This document shows positions 15,592-24,357 of a stretch of DNA of 41,961 bases, piece after piece; within the stretch, counting starts at the first letter, position 1, and every line of letters begins with the position of its first letter. Made by a program: the position numbers and the translations under genes. The stretch is from the NCBI GenBank assembly GCA_023386965.1, contig JAEWIR010000006.1:1-41961 (forward strand), in the 5' to 3' direction. Source of the DNA: Bacteroidota bacterium. Its GTDB lineage: Bacteria > Bacteroidota > Bacteroidia > Flavobacteriales > Weeksellaceae. The notes beneath the pieces were generated by a model. The model was given only the letters and a program-made list of their open reading frames with translations, did not search any database and was not told the origin of the DNA.

Positions 15592-16238
15592 TGATGAAAT
15601 TTAAATACCTCTTACTCCCCGGAATACTCATTTGCATTTCCTGTACGGATAAAAAAGAAACTGTCCCGAAGACAGCTGTTCCGCGCGACAATGAAACTAC
15701 AATAAAAACAGCAAAGAAACTTCCGGAAAATCTGGAACGGTGGCTGAATTTTTATAAATCAGAAAATCCCGATTTTTCAGAAGACAGTTTTAGTTTAGTG
15801 GACAGCGCAGACCTTAAGTACAGTCCATCTCAGGTGAAAGCTAATTTTGAAGAAAGTTTCGATCGGAGATACGAACCGTTTCTGGTGTACAGTCCGGACA
15901 AATCGAAATATATTGATTTCGACAGTTACCACTGGTTTACAGACGATAACGGAAATCCCGGATTTGAAGCGGACCAGCAGGTATCGCTTGTACATCTGCC
16001 ATCCAAGACGGTCCGGCAGATTTCGTACTTCGGACCTTCGTTCACCATTGAAGATGCGTATTGGGAAGGTGACAGTGCGGCTGTACTTATGGGAAATACC
16101 TATGAGAAAGTTCCCTTTTACATTCGGTATAACTTTAACAGAAATATGACCTATACTTACAGATCCACGGACACACTGAAAGTGGCCCGTTCATATACCG
16201 AGGAAAGACTGAGGAAAAAGGGAATCGGCGGAAAATAA
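15591..16238 (+). CDS. Putative lipoprotein of unknown function
   Basis: This 215-residue protein starts with MMKFKYLLLPGILICISC; Cys18 is a probable lipidation site, although the -3 residue (Cys15) is not ideal. I do not recognise the family. It contains a TDDNGNPGFEADQQVSLV segment and several aromatic, beta-rich stretches, such as VYSPDKSKYIDFDSYHWF. The ATG overlaps the stop of the patatin gene by one base; a second ATG follows immediately. The coupling suggests joint expression with the patatin, possibly a common envelope-lipid role, which is inferred from position only. Confidence 0.6.
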   Translation: MMKFKYLLLPGILICISCTDKKETVPKTAVPRDNETTIKTAKKLPENLERWLNFYKSENPDFSEDSFSLVDSADLKYSPSQVKANFEESFDRRYEPFLVYSPDKSKYIDFDSYHWFTDDNGNPGFEADQQVSLVHLPSKTVRQISYFGPSFTIEDAYWEGDSAAVLMGNTYEKVPFYIRYNFNRNMTYTYRSTDTLKVARSYTEERLRKKGIGGK

Positions 16239-16260
16239 TAACCTGTGAATGTAAAAAGAT

Positions 16261-16288
16261 AAGCCCCGGAGTACCGAACCCGGGGCTT
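16261..16288. terminator. Bidirectional terminator between a lipoprotein gene and guaA
   Basis: A nine-base-pair stem AAGCCCCGG (16261-16269) / CCGGGGCTT (16280-16288) with a 10-nt loop lies between convergent genes. On the minus strand it is followed by a T-rich stretch (ATCTTTTT). Confidence 0.75.
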
Positions 16289-16310
16289 AAATTATAAATT
16301 CTGACCGTAA

Positions 16311-17840
16311 TTACTCCCACTCGATGGTTGCGGGCGGTTTACTGGAAATATCGTAGGCCACGCGGTTAATTCCGCGGACTTCATTAATAATACGGTTGGA
16401 TACGTTTTCCAGAAATTCCCAGGGGAACTTACTGAAAGTAGCCGTCATAAAGTCGATGGTATTGGCCGAACGAACCACTGCGGTATATTCATAAGTACGC
16501 TCATCGCCCATCACTCCTACAGACTTCACCGGCAACAGCACCACAAAAGCCTGAGACACCTGCTCATACAGATTGTTCTTGTAGAGTTCTTCAATGAAAA
16601 TATCGTCTGCTTCCTGAAGGATCCTCACTTTCTCCTCATCAACCTCTCCGAGGATTCTAATGCCAAGGCCGGGGCCCGGAAACGGATGTCTCATCACCAA
16701 ATGATGCGGAATTCCGAGCTCCTCGCCTACTTTGCGGACTTCATCTTTAAAAAGTTCGCGTAACGGCTCTAAAAGATCCATCTTCATTTCCTCCGGTAAT
16801 CCGCCTACATTATGATGCGACTTAATTACCGCAGAAGGCCCTTTTACAGACTGGCTCTCAATTACGTCGGGGTAAATGGTGCCCTGTGCAAGAAATCTGG
16901 CACCTTCGAATTTGTGGGACTCTTCATCGAAGACAGCCACAAACTCATTGCCGATAATTTTACGTTTTGATTCAGGATCAGAGACCCCTTTCAGTTTGCT
17001 CAGAAAACGGTCCGAAGCATCCACCATATCAATCTTCATATGGAAATGCTCACCATAGTTCTCCATCACCTTACGGCCTTCATCTTTACGAAGCAGCCCG
17101 GTATCCACAAAAATGCAGGTAAGCTGATCTCCAATAGCTTTATGTACCAACACTGCAGCTACCGAAGAATCCACACCTCCGGAAAGCCCCAGGATCACCT
17201 TCTCGTTTCCAACTTTTTCGCGGATTTCGGCTACGGTTTTTTCAATATAATTGGTGAGTTTCCATTCGCGGGGTGCTTTACAGATCTTAATTACAAAATT
17301 TTCGATCATGCGCGTACCTTCTTCGGTATGTGAAACCTCTGGGTGGAACTGCACGCAGTAAATCTTTTTCTCTTCGTTTGAGATCGCTGAAATTACATCC
17401 GTTGTGGCGTTCACATTGAATCCCGGGGGTACGGTCTGTACTTCATCAAAATGGCTCATCCAGACAGTGGAGAACCTGCTTACGCCGGCTAAAAGTTCAT
17501 TGGACTTATCGATCTGCAGATTAGCTTTACCATATTCGCCTTTCACCCCTTTTTTCACCTGGCCACCCAAAAGATGTGTGGTAAGCTGCATTCCATAGCA
17601 AATGCCAAGTACTGGAATATTCTGCTCGAACAGCGCTTTGTCTACCAAGTGCGCGTTCTCTGCATTTACAGAGCTGGGACCGCCGGAAAGCACGATACCT
17701 GCGGGTTCTTTGGCAAGGATATCTTCCAGTGGAGTGTTATAGGGAATTACCTCCGAATACACTTCCATTTCACGAATTCGGCGGGCTATAAGTTGATTGT
17801 ATTGGGAACCGAAGTCCAGAATAACGATACCGTTCTTCAT
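16311..17840 (-). CDS. guaA: GMP synthase (glutamine-hydrolysing)
   Basis: This 509-residue enzyme converts XMP to GMP using ATP and glutamine. The N-terminal class I glutamine amidotransferase domain has the triad Cys81 (GICYGMQL), His166 and Glu168 (FHPEV). The ATP-pyrophosphatase domain has the PP-loop LSGGVDSS (219-226). The C-terminal dimerisation domain ends in the canonical SKPPATIEWE. Length is standard. It is the last gene of the purine block, but it is separated from purD by a terminator (17877-17898), so it probably has its own promoter or depends on read-through. Confidence 0.97.
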   Translation of the reverse strand: MKNGIVILDFGSQYNQLIARRIREMEVYSEVIPYNTPLEDILAKEPAGIVLSGGPSSVNAENAHLVDKALFEQNIPVLGICYGMQLTTHLLGGQVKKGVKGEYGKANLQIDKSNELLAGVSRFSTVWMSHFDEVQTVPPGFNVNATTDVISAISNEEKKIYCVQFHPEVSHTEEGTRMIENFVIKICKAPREWKLTNYIEKTVAEIREKVGNEKVILGLSGGVDSSVAAVLVHKAIGDQLTCIFVDTGLLRKDEGRKVMENYGEHFHMKIDMVDASDRFLSKLKGVSDPESKRKIIGNEFVAVFDEESHKFEGARFLAQGTIYPDVIESQSVKGPSAVIKSHHNVGGLPEEMKMDLLEPLRELFKDEVRKVGEELGIPHHLVMRHPFPGPGLGIRILGEVDEEKVRILQEADDIFIEELYKNNLYEQVSQAFVVLLPVKSVGVMGDERTYEYTAVVRSANTIDFMTATFSKFPWEFLENVSNRIINEVRGINRVAYDISSKPPATIEWE

Positions 17841-17870
17841 AGTGTCTTAAATAGTTTGCAGTTGTTATTA

Positions 17871-17898
17871 AACAAAAAAACGTGAAAACTCACGTTTT
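17871..17898 (-). terminator. Intrinsic terminator after purD
   Basis: The stem AAAACGTGA (17877-17885) pairs with TCACGTTTT (17890-17898), loop AAAC. On the minus strand a T-run follows (complement of the A-run up to 17880). It lies between purD and guaA, within a co-directional gene set. Confidence 0.7.
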
Positions 17899-17903
17899 AT
17901 TTA

Positions 17904-19142
17904 TTAGAATTTCGCGATGTCGTCCCGATAGAAAGCGTAGTCGAACTGTATCGCTTTCGCGTCGCTATACACTTTCTTCCTGGCTTCTTCAAAATCTTTT
18001 CCTGTAGCAACAAGGTTAATTACCCTGCCGCCGGCAGTGTACACACCACCTGCTTTCGTGGAGGCGCCCGCCAACAGGACAGTACTTTCAGTAGCTCGGT
18101 CCAGATGAGTAATCTCGTAACCTGTTTCGTACTTTCCGGGATATCCACCGGAAGCCATTACAAGGCAAACCGCTTTTTCATCCTTAAACTTCAGTTCAAT
18201 ATCTTTCCCTTCGATACAGTCGTTAATGGTGTCCAGCAGGTTATTTTCCAAAAGCGGCAGGATTACCTGAGTTTCAGGATCCCCGGAACGCATATTATAT
18301 TCCAGTAAATGGCAGCCTTTGTCTGTAACCATCAGTCCGAAGAAAATAAATCCTTTGAACATCAGGTAATTGTCTTTGAGACCTGCGATGGTTGGTTCAA
18401 GGATGTTTTTGCGGAAGTCCATCTCATGTTCTGCCGTAAACTCCGGAGTTGGAGCCACACTGCCCATACCGCCAGTATTTGGTCCGCGGTTTCCTGCACC
18501 TACACGCTTATAATCTTTCGCCGCGATACATGGGAACAGGTCTTTACCGTTGGAGAAGCAAATTATCGACGCTTCAAAGCCACGAAGATATTCTTCAATA
18601 ACCACCTTGATACCTGCATCACCATAAATCTTGTCGATCATGAAATCGTGAATGGTTTTCATAGCTTCATCCTTATCTTCGGCAAGAACCACGCCCTTAC
18701 CCTGAGCCAACCCTGATGCTTTGATGATCAACGGATAATTAGCAGTTTCCAAATAGGCTTTAGCTTCTACATAGGAATTGAAAATCTGGGCATCAGCCGT
18801 TTTCACACCGTAATCCTGCATGAATTTCTTGGAGTATGCTTTACTGCCTTCCAGTTTTGCCACTTTCTTGGAGGGACCAAAAATTTTGAGTCCTGCTTTG
18901 GTAAACTCATCTACAATTCCACTCACCAGAAATGCCTCCGGGCCTACAATCGTAAGGTCAATAGCCTCTTTAGTCGCAAAATTCACCAGATCCTGGTTAT
19001 CGGTTATGGAGATATTCTTGCCAATCTGCTCTGTTGCGGCATTCCCTTTGGCAAAAAACATTTGGCTAACCCTGCGGTCTTCCGCAAGTTTACGGCCTAT
19101 TGCAGCCTCGCGGCCACCGTTTCCTATGATTAGTATTCTCAT
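17904..19142 (-). CDS. purD: Phosphoribosylamine-glycine ligase (GAR synthetase)
   Basis: This 412-residue ATP-grasp ligase catalyses step 2 of de novo purine synthesis (phosphoribosylamine + glycine + ATP to GAR). The N-terminal Rossmann-like start is MRILIIGNGGREAAIG. ATP-grasp elements include IIKASGLAQGKGVVLA and the GNRGPNTGGMGS loop. The family length is about 420. A full promoter (TTG, 19 bp, TAATTTTG) lies directly upstream at 19168-19197, so purD can be transcribed independently of purH. Confidence 0.96.
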   Translation of the reverse strand: MRILIIGNGGREAAIGRKLAEDRRVSQMFFAKGNAATEQIGKNISITDNQDLVNFATKEAIDLTIVGPEAFLVSGIVDEFTKAGLKIFGPSKKVAKLEGSKAYSKKFMQDYGVKTADAQIFNSYVEAKAYLETANYPLIIKASGLAQGKGVVLAEDKDEAMKTIHDFMIDKIYGDAGIKVVIEEYLRGFEASIICFSNGKDLFPCIAAKDYKRVGAGNRGPNTGGMGSVAPTPEFTAEHEMDFRKNILEPTIAGLKDNYLMFKGFIFFGLMVTDKGCHLLEYNMRSGDPETQVILPLLENNLLDTINDCIEGKDIELKFKDEKAVCLVMASGGYPGKYETGYEITHLDRATESTVLLAGASTKAGGVYTAGGRVINLVATGKDFEEARKKVYSDAKAIQFDYAFYRDDIAKF

Positions 19143-19167
19143 ATTAAAGTTTATTTTTTAGATGATA

Positions 19168-19197
19168 CAAAATTACTCTTTTGGTTGAGTAATTCAA
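19168..19197 (-). promoter_or_regulatory. Bacteroidota promoter for purD (-33 and -7)
   Basis: On the minus strand a TTG (19197-19195) is followed after 19 bp by TAATTTTG (19175-19168). This matches the Bacteroidota pattern TTG-N17-23-TAnnTTTG. It lies 25 bp upstream of the purD ATG. Confidence 0.6.
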
Positions 19198-19236
19198 ATT
19201 CAACAATTAAAAGATTAAGCGTTTCAACCGCACATT

Positions 19237-20754
19237 TTAGTGAAAAAAGTGGCGCATACCTGTAAACAGCATCGGAATACCATGCTCGTCTGCGGCAGCT
19301 ATACTGTCCCCGTCGCGCATACTTCCGCCGGGCTGAATAATCGCTTTAATACCTTCAGCTGCGCAGTAATCCACCACATCGCGGAAGGGAAAAAAAGCAT
19401 CGGAAGCCAGTACCAAGTCACCCTGAAACTTTTCTTTAGCACGCTGAACCGCGTGTTCCGTAGCCCAAATACGGTTTACCTGTCCGCCGCCGATACCGAG
19501 TGCCTGCACCCCGTTGGACACTACGATAGCGTTGGACTTTACATATTTCACCACACGCTGAGCAAAAAGCAGTGCTTTTTCCTGTTCTGCAGAGGGTTTT
19601 GCGGAAGTTACTGTTTCAATTTTATCTGAAAAGTCGCTGTCTGATCCCTGAACCAGTATTCCGCCGTCCACCTTGACCCAAGTTTGCGCATCGGACACGG
19701 GATTTTTGATTTTAATGATTCTGAGATTTTTCTTTTTCTTCAGAATTTCCAGGGCACCCTCATCAAAGTCCGGTGCCATTACAATTTCAAGGAAGGTTTT
19801 ATTAAGTTCCGTGGCAGTAGCAGCATCCACTTTAAAATTCATGCCAATAATGCCACCAAAAATGGAAACAGGATCACATTCGAAAGTTTTGGTGTAGGTT
19901 TCCAGAGCAGAAGTTCCAACCGCCACTCCGCATGGTGTAGAATGTTTCACCGCACAGCAGGCCATTTCTTCTTTAAATTCATTAACTACTTTCCAGCAGA
20001 GATCCATGTCCCGCAGGTTGTTAAAGGAAAGTTCCTTTCCGCCCAGGATTTCAAAATCCTTCATGGCACCGTTTTCGGTCGTAGAGGTATAATAGGCCGC
20101 TGACTGGTGCGGGTTCTCGCCATACCGGAGGTCAGAAACTTTTTTATAGGAGGCATTCAGGTATTGAGGGTATTCTTCATCCAGCAGCATTCTGGAAATT
20201 GCCGCATCGTAAGCGGCAGTCAGGTTGAAAACCTTTCCGGCCAATTTCTTTCTGGTTTCAGCTGTTGTGTTACCTGTTTCAGCCATCTCCTGCTTCACCA
20301 GATCATAATCCTGAACATCCGTAATTACAGTTACTGAATTGAAATTCTTGGCTCCGGAACGCAGCATAGACGGTCCGCCGATATCAATGAATTCCACTTT
20401 TTCGTCCAGTGAAATATCTGCATTTGCATTCTCGAAGAAAGGATAAAGGTTTACAATCACCATATCGATAAGGCCGATTCCGTGCTGCTGCACGGTGGAC
20501 ATATGTTCCTCACTGCTGCGAACCGCCAGTAAACCTCCGTGAACTTTGGGGTGAAGAGTTTTTACACGACCGTCCAGCATTTCCGGAAATTCCGTTACCT
20601 CGTCAATCTGAATTGGGTTGAGTCCTGCTTCGTTCAGGTGTTTGAAAGTTCCGCCTGTGGAAACCAGTTCGTAGTTCTGCTCTTCTAAAAATTTTGCAAA
20701 ACCGATAAGTCCGGATTTATCCGAAACTGAGATCAGTGCTCTTTTCTTTGACAT
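19237..20754 (-). CDS. purH: Bifunctional AICAR transformylase / IMP cyclohydrolase
   Basis: This 505-residue enzyme performs the last two steps to IMP: 10-formyl-THF-dependent formylation of AICAR, then ring closure. The N-terminal MGS-like cyclohydrolase domain (about 1-140) shows ALISVSDKSGL, STGGT and DGRVKTLHPKVHGG. The C-terminal transformylase domain has LRYGENPHQSAA, the CCAVKHSTPCGVA segment and a C-terminal SDAFFPFRD / IIQPGGSMRD block. Length is standard. It follows purN by 171 bp and precedes purD by 94 bp. Confidence 0.97.
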   Translation of the reverse strand: MSKKRALISVSDKSGLIGFAKFLEEQNYELVSTGGTFKHLNEAGLNPIQIDEVTEFPEMLDGRVKTLHPKVHGGLLAVRSSEEHMSTVQQHGIGLIDMVIVNLYPFFENANADISLDEKVEFIDIGGPSMLRSGAKNFNSVTVITDVQDYDLVKQEMAETGNTTAETRKKLAGKVFNLTAAYDAAISRMLLDEEYPQYLNASYKKVSDLRYGENPHQSAAYYTSTTENGAMKDFEILGGKELSFNNLRDMDLCWKVVNEFKEEMACCAVKHSTPCGVAVGTSALETYTKTFECDPVSIFGGIIGMNFKVDAATATELNKTFLEIVMAPDFDEGALEILKKKKNLRIIKIKNPVSDAQTWVKVDGGILVQGSDSDFSDKIETVTSAKPSAEQEKALLFAQRVVKYVKSNAIVVSNGVQALGIGGGQVNRIWATEHAVQRAKEKFQGDLVLASDAFFPFRDVVDYCAAEGIKAIIQPGGSMRDGDSIAAADEHGIPMLFTGMRHFFH

Positions 20755-20925
20755 CTTTCTTTCTTTTACTTTTTATTTGACTGTCCCAATGTCTGCCGAC
20801 CGGACATTTTTCTAACTGTTTCTGAATAAATTGCAGCTGCTTTCAAAATCAATATCATTCAGCTTTATCCAACTTAAATACATCGGAATGAATTCCAATG
20901 CAGACATCGTTCGTTCCTACGGAAC

Positions 20926-21489
20926 TCACCGCCCCAGAACCTTATTAATTGCCTTGGGGAAAATTTCATATTCAACTCTGTGCACTTTTTCGGCTAAGCT
21001 TTCTACAGTTTCATCTTTCGAAATTCCAAATGATTCCTGAAGGATTATTTCACCTTCGTCAATCCCGGGCGTTACAAAATGAACCGTTGCACCACTTTCA
21101 GTTTCTCCGGCATTCAGCACAGCTTCATGAACATGATGTCCCCACATTCCCTTTCCGCCATACTTCGGCAGCAATGCGGGATGAATATTGATGATTTTTC
21201 CTGTGAATTTTTCACAAAACTCTGTGCTCAGTATGGAAAGGAAACCTGCAAGGATCACTAAATCTGTATCCTCGGGAACCAACTTAGCCAGTTTGGATGA
21301 AAATTCTTTGCCTCTTTTAATCAAATGATGCGGTATTCCATGATTTTCGGCGCGCTGCAGTCCGAAGCATTCACGGTCTGCGACTACCAGGGTGACCTTA
21401 GCATCAGGAATCTCACCATTTTCAGTGCAGTCTATGATGCGCTGAAGGTTGGTGCCGCCTCCGGATACCAGTACAACGATATTCTTCAT
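20926..21489 (-). CDS. purN: Phosphoribosylglycinamide formyltransferase
   Basis: This 187-residue enzyme transfers a formyl group from 10-formyl-THF to GAR (step 3). Conserved elements are VSGGGTNLQ near the N-terminus, the catalytic Asn101 and His103 in NIHPALLP, HVHEAVLNAGETESGATVH (His137) and Asp144 in PGIDEGEII. Length is slightly below E. coli PurN (212), as is usual for short forms. It begins 37 bp after purM and is likely co-transcribed with it. Confidence 0.95.
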   Translation of the reverse strand: MKNIVVLVSGGGTNLQRIIDCTENGEIPDAKVTLVVADRECFGLQRAENHGIPHHLIKRGKEFSSKLAKLVPEDTDLVILAGFLSILSTEFCEKFTGKIINIHPALLPKYGGKGMWGHHVHEAVLNAGETESGATVHFVTPGIDEGEIILQESFGISKDETVESLAEKVHRVEYEIFPKAINKVLGR

Positions 21490-21526
21490 AAAGGAGTTCG
21501 AAACTTTATATTTGGTCAGCGGCTAA

Positions 21527-22516
21527 CTAATTGAGCACTATTTTCTCTTCGCCTGCGGTAATCTCTCCGATCTCATAGGCATCATCCAGAAGGTTCAGGA
21601 CTTTTTCCGCATGGTTGGCATCAATTACGATCACCATACCAACACCCATGTTAAAGGTCCCGTACATTTCAGTGCGGTCTATATTTCCGCGTTTCTCAAG
21701 CTCCAGCATGACAGAAGGAATCCGGATTGCAGAGGTATCGATCTGTGCAGATAATCCGTTCGGAATGATGCGGGGAATGTTCTCAATGATCCCGCCACCT
21801 GTAATATGTGCGATACCGTCTACCTTTACTTCTTCCAGCAGTTTATGTACCGGCTGATAGTAAAGTCTGGTTGGAACTAAAAGCGTTTCGTAGAGCGGTT
21901 TGCCTTCAAATTCTTCGTTAAAGTCAGGGAATATCTTTCTAACCAATGAGAAGCCGTTACTGTGAAATCCTGAGCTGGGCAGTGCGATAATTTTATGACC
22001 TGCCTTAATCTTGGAACCGTCGATGATGTTCTCTTTCTCCACAATCCCAACGCAGAAACCTGCCACGTCGTAATCGCCGGGCTTGTACATTCCGGGCATC
22101 TCCGCAGTTTCGCCGCCAATCAGTGAACATTCATTGTCTTTACAGGCTTTCACCATGCCCATTACGATCTCGGCAGCTATTTCAGAATCCAGTTTCCCAC
22201 AAGCGAGATAGTCCAGGAAGAAAAGAGGTTTTGCACCGTGACAAAGGATATCATTGGCACACATTGCAAAGCAGTCCACACCAATCGAGTCATATTTCTT
22301 CGAATCGAGCGCTACCTTTAGTTTAGTACCCACACCATCTGTTCCACTTACAAGAACCGGGTTTTTATAGCCGGCGATCTGGTAAAATGCTCCAAAACTT
22401 CCCAGGTTGTTCAGTACATTCTCATTATGGGTTTCTGCCACGGCAGATTTTATCTTGTCAACGGTTTTGTAGCCTTCTTCCTTATCTACACCGGCGGATT
22501 TGTAAGTGTTACTCAT
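21527..22516 (-). CDS. purM: Phosphoribosylformylglycinamidine cyclo-ligase (AIR synthetase)
   Basis: This 329-residue enzyme closes the imidazole ring (FGAM + ATP to AIR), step 5 of purine synthesis. The start MSNTYKSAGVDKEEGYKTVD at 22516 aligns with PurM N-termini (YKDAGVDIDAG-type). An in-frame start 14 codons upstream would lie inside the terminator hairpin and is rejected. Motifs: PVLVSGTDGVGTKL, the GGETAEMPGMY signature, and ITGGGIIENIPR. It is the first gene of the purM-purN-purH set and is preceded by a structured leader with an intrinsic terminator (22545-22575), suggesting control by attenuation. Confidence 0.96.
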   Translation of the reverse strand: MSNTYKSAGVDKEEGYKTVDKIKSAVAETHNENVLNNLGSFGAFYQIAGYKNPVLVSGTDGVGTKLKVALDSKKYDSIGVDCFAMCANDILCHGAKPLFFLDYLACGKLDSEIAAEIVMGMVKACKDNECSLIGGETAEMPGMYKPGDYDVAGFCVGIVEKENIIDGSKIKAGHKIIALPSSGFHSNGFSLVRKIFPDFNEEFEGKPLYETLLVPTRLYYQPVHKLLEEVKVDGIAHITGGGIIENIPRIIPNGLSAQIDTSAIRIPSVMLELEKRGNIDRTEMYGTFNMGVGMVIVIDANHAEKVLNLLDDAYEIGEITAGEEKIVLN

Positions 22517-22544
22517 GTTCATTCTGATTATACTAAAGCCAAAT

Positions 22545-22575
22545 AAAAAAGCCGACAATCATTCAGACGTCGGCT
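22545..22575 (-). terminator. Intrinsic terminator upstream of purM
   Basis: The stem AGCCGAC (22550-22556) / GTCGGCT (22569-22575) has a 12-nt loop. On the minus strand it is followed directly by a T6 run. The nearest gene further up on this side is on the plus strand, so this terminator can only end transcripts that start within about 22576-22760 and head towards purM. Confidence 0.75.
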
Positions 22576-22683
22576 CACTATTATTTTTTGGAGGAGATTG
22601 CGCATCCCAAATCCTGGAATTTTTCACTTAGGGAATGTAATCTCTGCGGCTTCAATGTTAAAAAATTTTGTTCTGCGAAAGTA
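22545..22683 (-). promoter_or_regulatory. Structured leader or small RNA before purM (attenuator candidate)
   Basis: A minus-strand transcript from a near-consensus -7 box (TACTTTCG, 22683-22676, one mismatch to TAnnTTTG) would contain a long stem-loop. GAGATT (22644-22639) pairs with AATCTC (22599-22594), and CATTCCC (22637-22631) pairs with GGGATG (22608-22603) with a one-base bulge. The terminator at 22545-22575 follows. I do not recognise a known riboswitch (purine, ZTP, SAM, TPP patterns not found). It could be a purM attenuator or an independent small RNA of roughly 100-130 nt. Confidence 0.45.
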
Positions 22684-22748
22684 AGATTTTTTAGCGGATT
22701 TAAAAAATGGATTCAAAAAAAATTACGCTTCGTTTTAATTCATTTATC

Positions 22749-22756
22749 TATTTTTG
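22749..22756 (+). promoter_or_regulatory. Bacteroidota -7 box (TAnnTTTG) for the DUF808 gene
   Basis: TATTTTTG followed by C lies 18 bp upstream of ATG 22775. An in-frame TTG at 22754 overlaps this box, which argues that translation starts at the ATG. Confidence 0.5.
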
Positions 22757-22774
22757 CTGCCAAATAAACAGACT

Positions 22775-23683
22775 ATGGCTTCAGGATTTTTTGCGATTTT
22801 AGATGATATTGCAGCGTTGATGGACGATGTAGCGGTAACGGCCAAAGTGGCTACCCAAAAGACCGCCGGAATTCTGGGGGATGACCTGGCCGTAAACGCT
22901 GAAAAGGCGACCGGCTTCCTGGAGTCGCGGGAAATTCCGGTTCTCATGAAGATCATGAAGGGTTCTTTCATCAACAAAATCATCATCGTTCCGGCGGTTT
23001 TCCTGCTTCAGTGGCTGTACGCACCGGCGATTACCATCATCCTCGTTTTCGGCGGATTTTACCTGGCCTATGAAGGTGTCGAAAAAATCATTGAATTTCT
23101 ATTTCACCGGAATAAAAAAGGTGAGGAAGTGATTGCGGAAAATGTGGCGGATGATTTAAAAGGGGACGAGCTTGAAAAATCCAAGATCAAGTCGGCGGTT
23201 ACAACGGACTTTATCCTGTCGCTGGAAATTGTCATCATTGCACTTGCCTCTGCAAAAGAGGGATACGAAGCGCTGAAATCGCAGTTCAACCCTTTACTTG
23301 TTGAAATTGTCTCGGTATCAATTGTGGCCATTATAGCAACAGTGGGTGTATACGGAATCGTAGCATTGATAGTACGGATGGACGATGCCGGATATAAAAT
23401 CATCAAGAGATCGGGAAAAGAGAAGGGTTTTCTGGTATCGGTAGGAACTTTTCTGGTTAGTGCACTTCCGTGGGTGATCAAAGGACTTGCGGTAATTGGT
23501 ACTGTTGCCTTAATATTGGTGGCCGGAGGCATCTTTGTTCACAATATTGAGTGGATTCATCACCATTTCCTTCCAAATGCCAATTCGTTACTCAGAGATA
23601 CTCTGGCAGGTATCATCGGTGGAATCATTGCCTTACCGGTGTTTCATTTTGGCGGGAAAGCACTGTCTATGCTTAAAAAATAA
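22775..23683 (+). CDS. DUF808 family inner-membrane protein (YedI-like)
   Basis: This 302-residue membrane protein has the typical DUF808 N-terminus (ASGFFAILDDIAALMDDVAV, then ATQKTAGILGDDLAVNAEKA). Several hydrophobic helices follow: FINKIIIVPAVFLLQWL, APAITIILVFGGFYLAYEGV, one around LSLEIVIIALA, one around IVALIV, and two near the C-terminus. E. coli YedI is the known relative, with no established function. ATG 22775 is chosen over an upstream TTG because the promoter box covers the latter. The gene is divergent from the purM leader and ends at a terminator (23704-23729). Confidence 0.85.
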   Translation: MASGFFAILDDIAALMDDVAVTAKVATQKTAGILGDDLAVNAEKATGFLESREIPVLMKIMKGSFINKIIIVPAVFLLQWLYAPAITIILVFGGFYLAYEGVEKIIEFLFHRNKKGEEVIAENVADDLKGDELEKSKIKSAVTTDFILSLEIVIIALASAKEGYEALKSQFNPLLVEIVSVSIVAIIATVGVYGIVALIVRMDDAGYKIIKRSGKEKGFLVSVGTFLVSALPWVIKGLAVIGTVALILVAGGIFVHNIEWIHHHFLPNANSLLRDTLAGIIGGIIALPVFHFGGKALSMLKK

Positions 23684-23703
23684 ATAGTACAATAAATAAA
23701 CAG

Positions 23704-23729
23704 AGAAAGCGGGTGGATTCCCGCTTTCT
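23704..23729. terminator. Bidirectional terminator after the DUF808 gene
   Basis: A ten-base-pair stem AGAAAGCGGG (23704-23713) / CCCGCTTTCT (23720-23729) with a six-base loop lies between convergent genes. Confidence 0.7.
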
Positions 23730-23747
23730 GTATATACTGGTTAGAGT

Positions 23748-24287
23748 TTAATTGATAAAAAACTCCTTAACAGTGTCCACTTTTTGTTTCAGTTCATTGA
23801 GTTTTTCTTCATCAGTAATTCCACGACCTTCCTCAAATCTATCCCTGAAATTGGGTAAGGAGAAAGTTTCAATGATGTTGGCACCGCTGAATGGCGCACG
23901 TTTCATAAATACCTCAATAACATTCTTACCGCCACCGTTTCCCGGCGCAGTTGCCATCAGGAATATTGGTCTGTCACCGAAATGCTTGCGGTCTTTAATG
24001 CGCGAAACCCAGTCGAATACGTTCTTGAAAGCTGTTGAATAGGCCGAATTATGTTCAGCCAGCGACATAATAATAAGGTCGGACCCATCGATTTTAGCTG
24101 CAAAATCTTTTGCTAACTGAGGAATGCCATTCTGCAGTTCCCGTTCATGTTTATAAATGGGCATCTCGAAATCATTAAGGTCAAGGATTTCAACATCATC
24201 TTCATTAAAGAATGAACTTACATAATTGATCAGTTTTTTGTTGATGGAGACTTCGGAATTGCTTCCGGCGAAAGCCAGTATTTTCAT
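23748..24287 (-). CDS. NADPH-dependent FMN reductase family protein
   Basis: This 179-residue flavodoxin-like oxidoreductase starts MKILAFAGSNSEVSINKKL, the phosphate-binding GSxxxxSxN loop of the NADPH-dependent FMN reductase family. LAEHNSAYSTAFKNVFDWVSR is the conserved E(Y/H)NxSxxxxLKNxxDW segment. Related enzymes reduce FMN, quinones, azo dyes or chromate; the natural substrate is unknown. It lies 70 bp downstream of the pirin gene on the same strand, and the two may form a small redox operon. Confidence 0.85.
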   Translation of the reverse strand: MKILAFAGSNSEVSINKKLINYVSSFFNEDDVEILDLNDFEMPIYKHERELQNGIPQLAKDFAAKIDGSDLIIMSLAEHNSAYSTAFKNVFDWVSRIKDRKHFGDRPIFLMATAPGNGGGKNVIEVFMKRAPFSGANIIETFSLPNFRDRFEEGRGITDEEKLNELKQKVDTVKEFFIN

Positions 24288-24357
24288 ATTGAGGGTTGGG
24301 TACAGGTTAAGTTTAAGATTAAGGTTGAGTTATTTGTTCAGTTAAATATAAGCGAAA

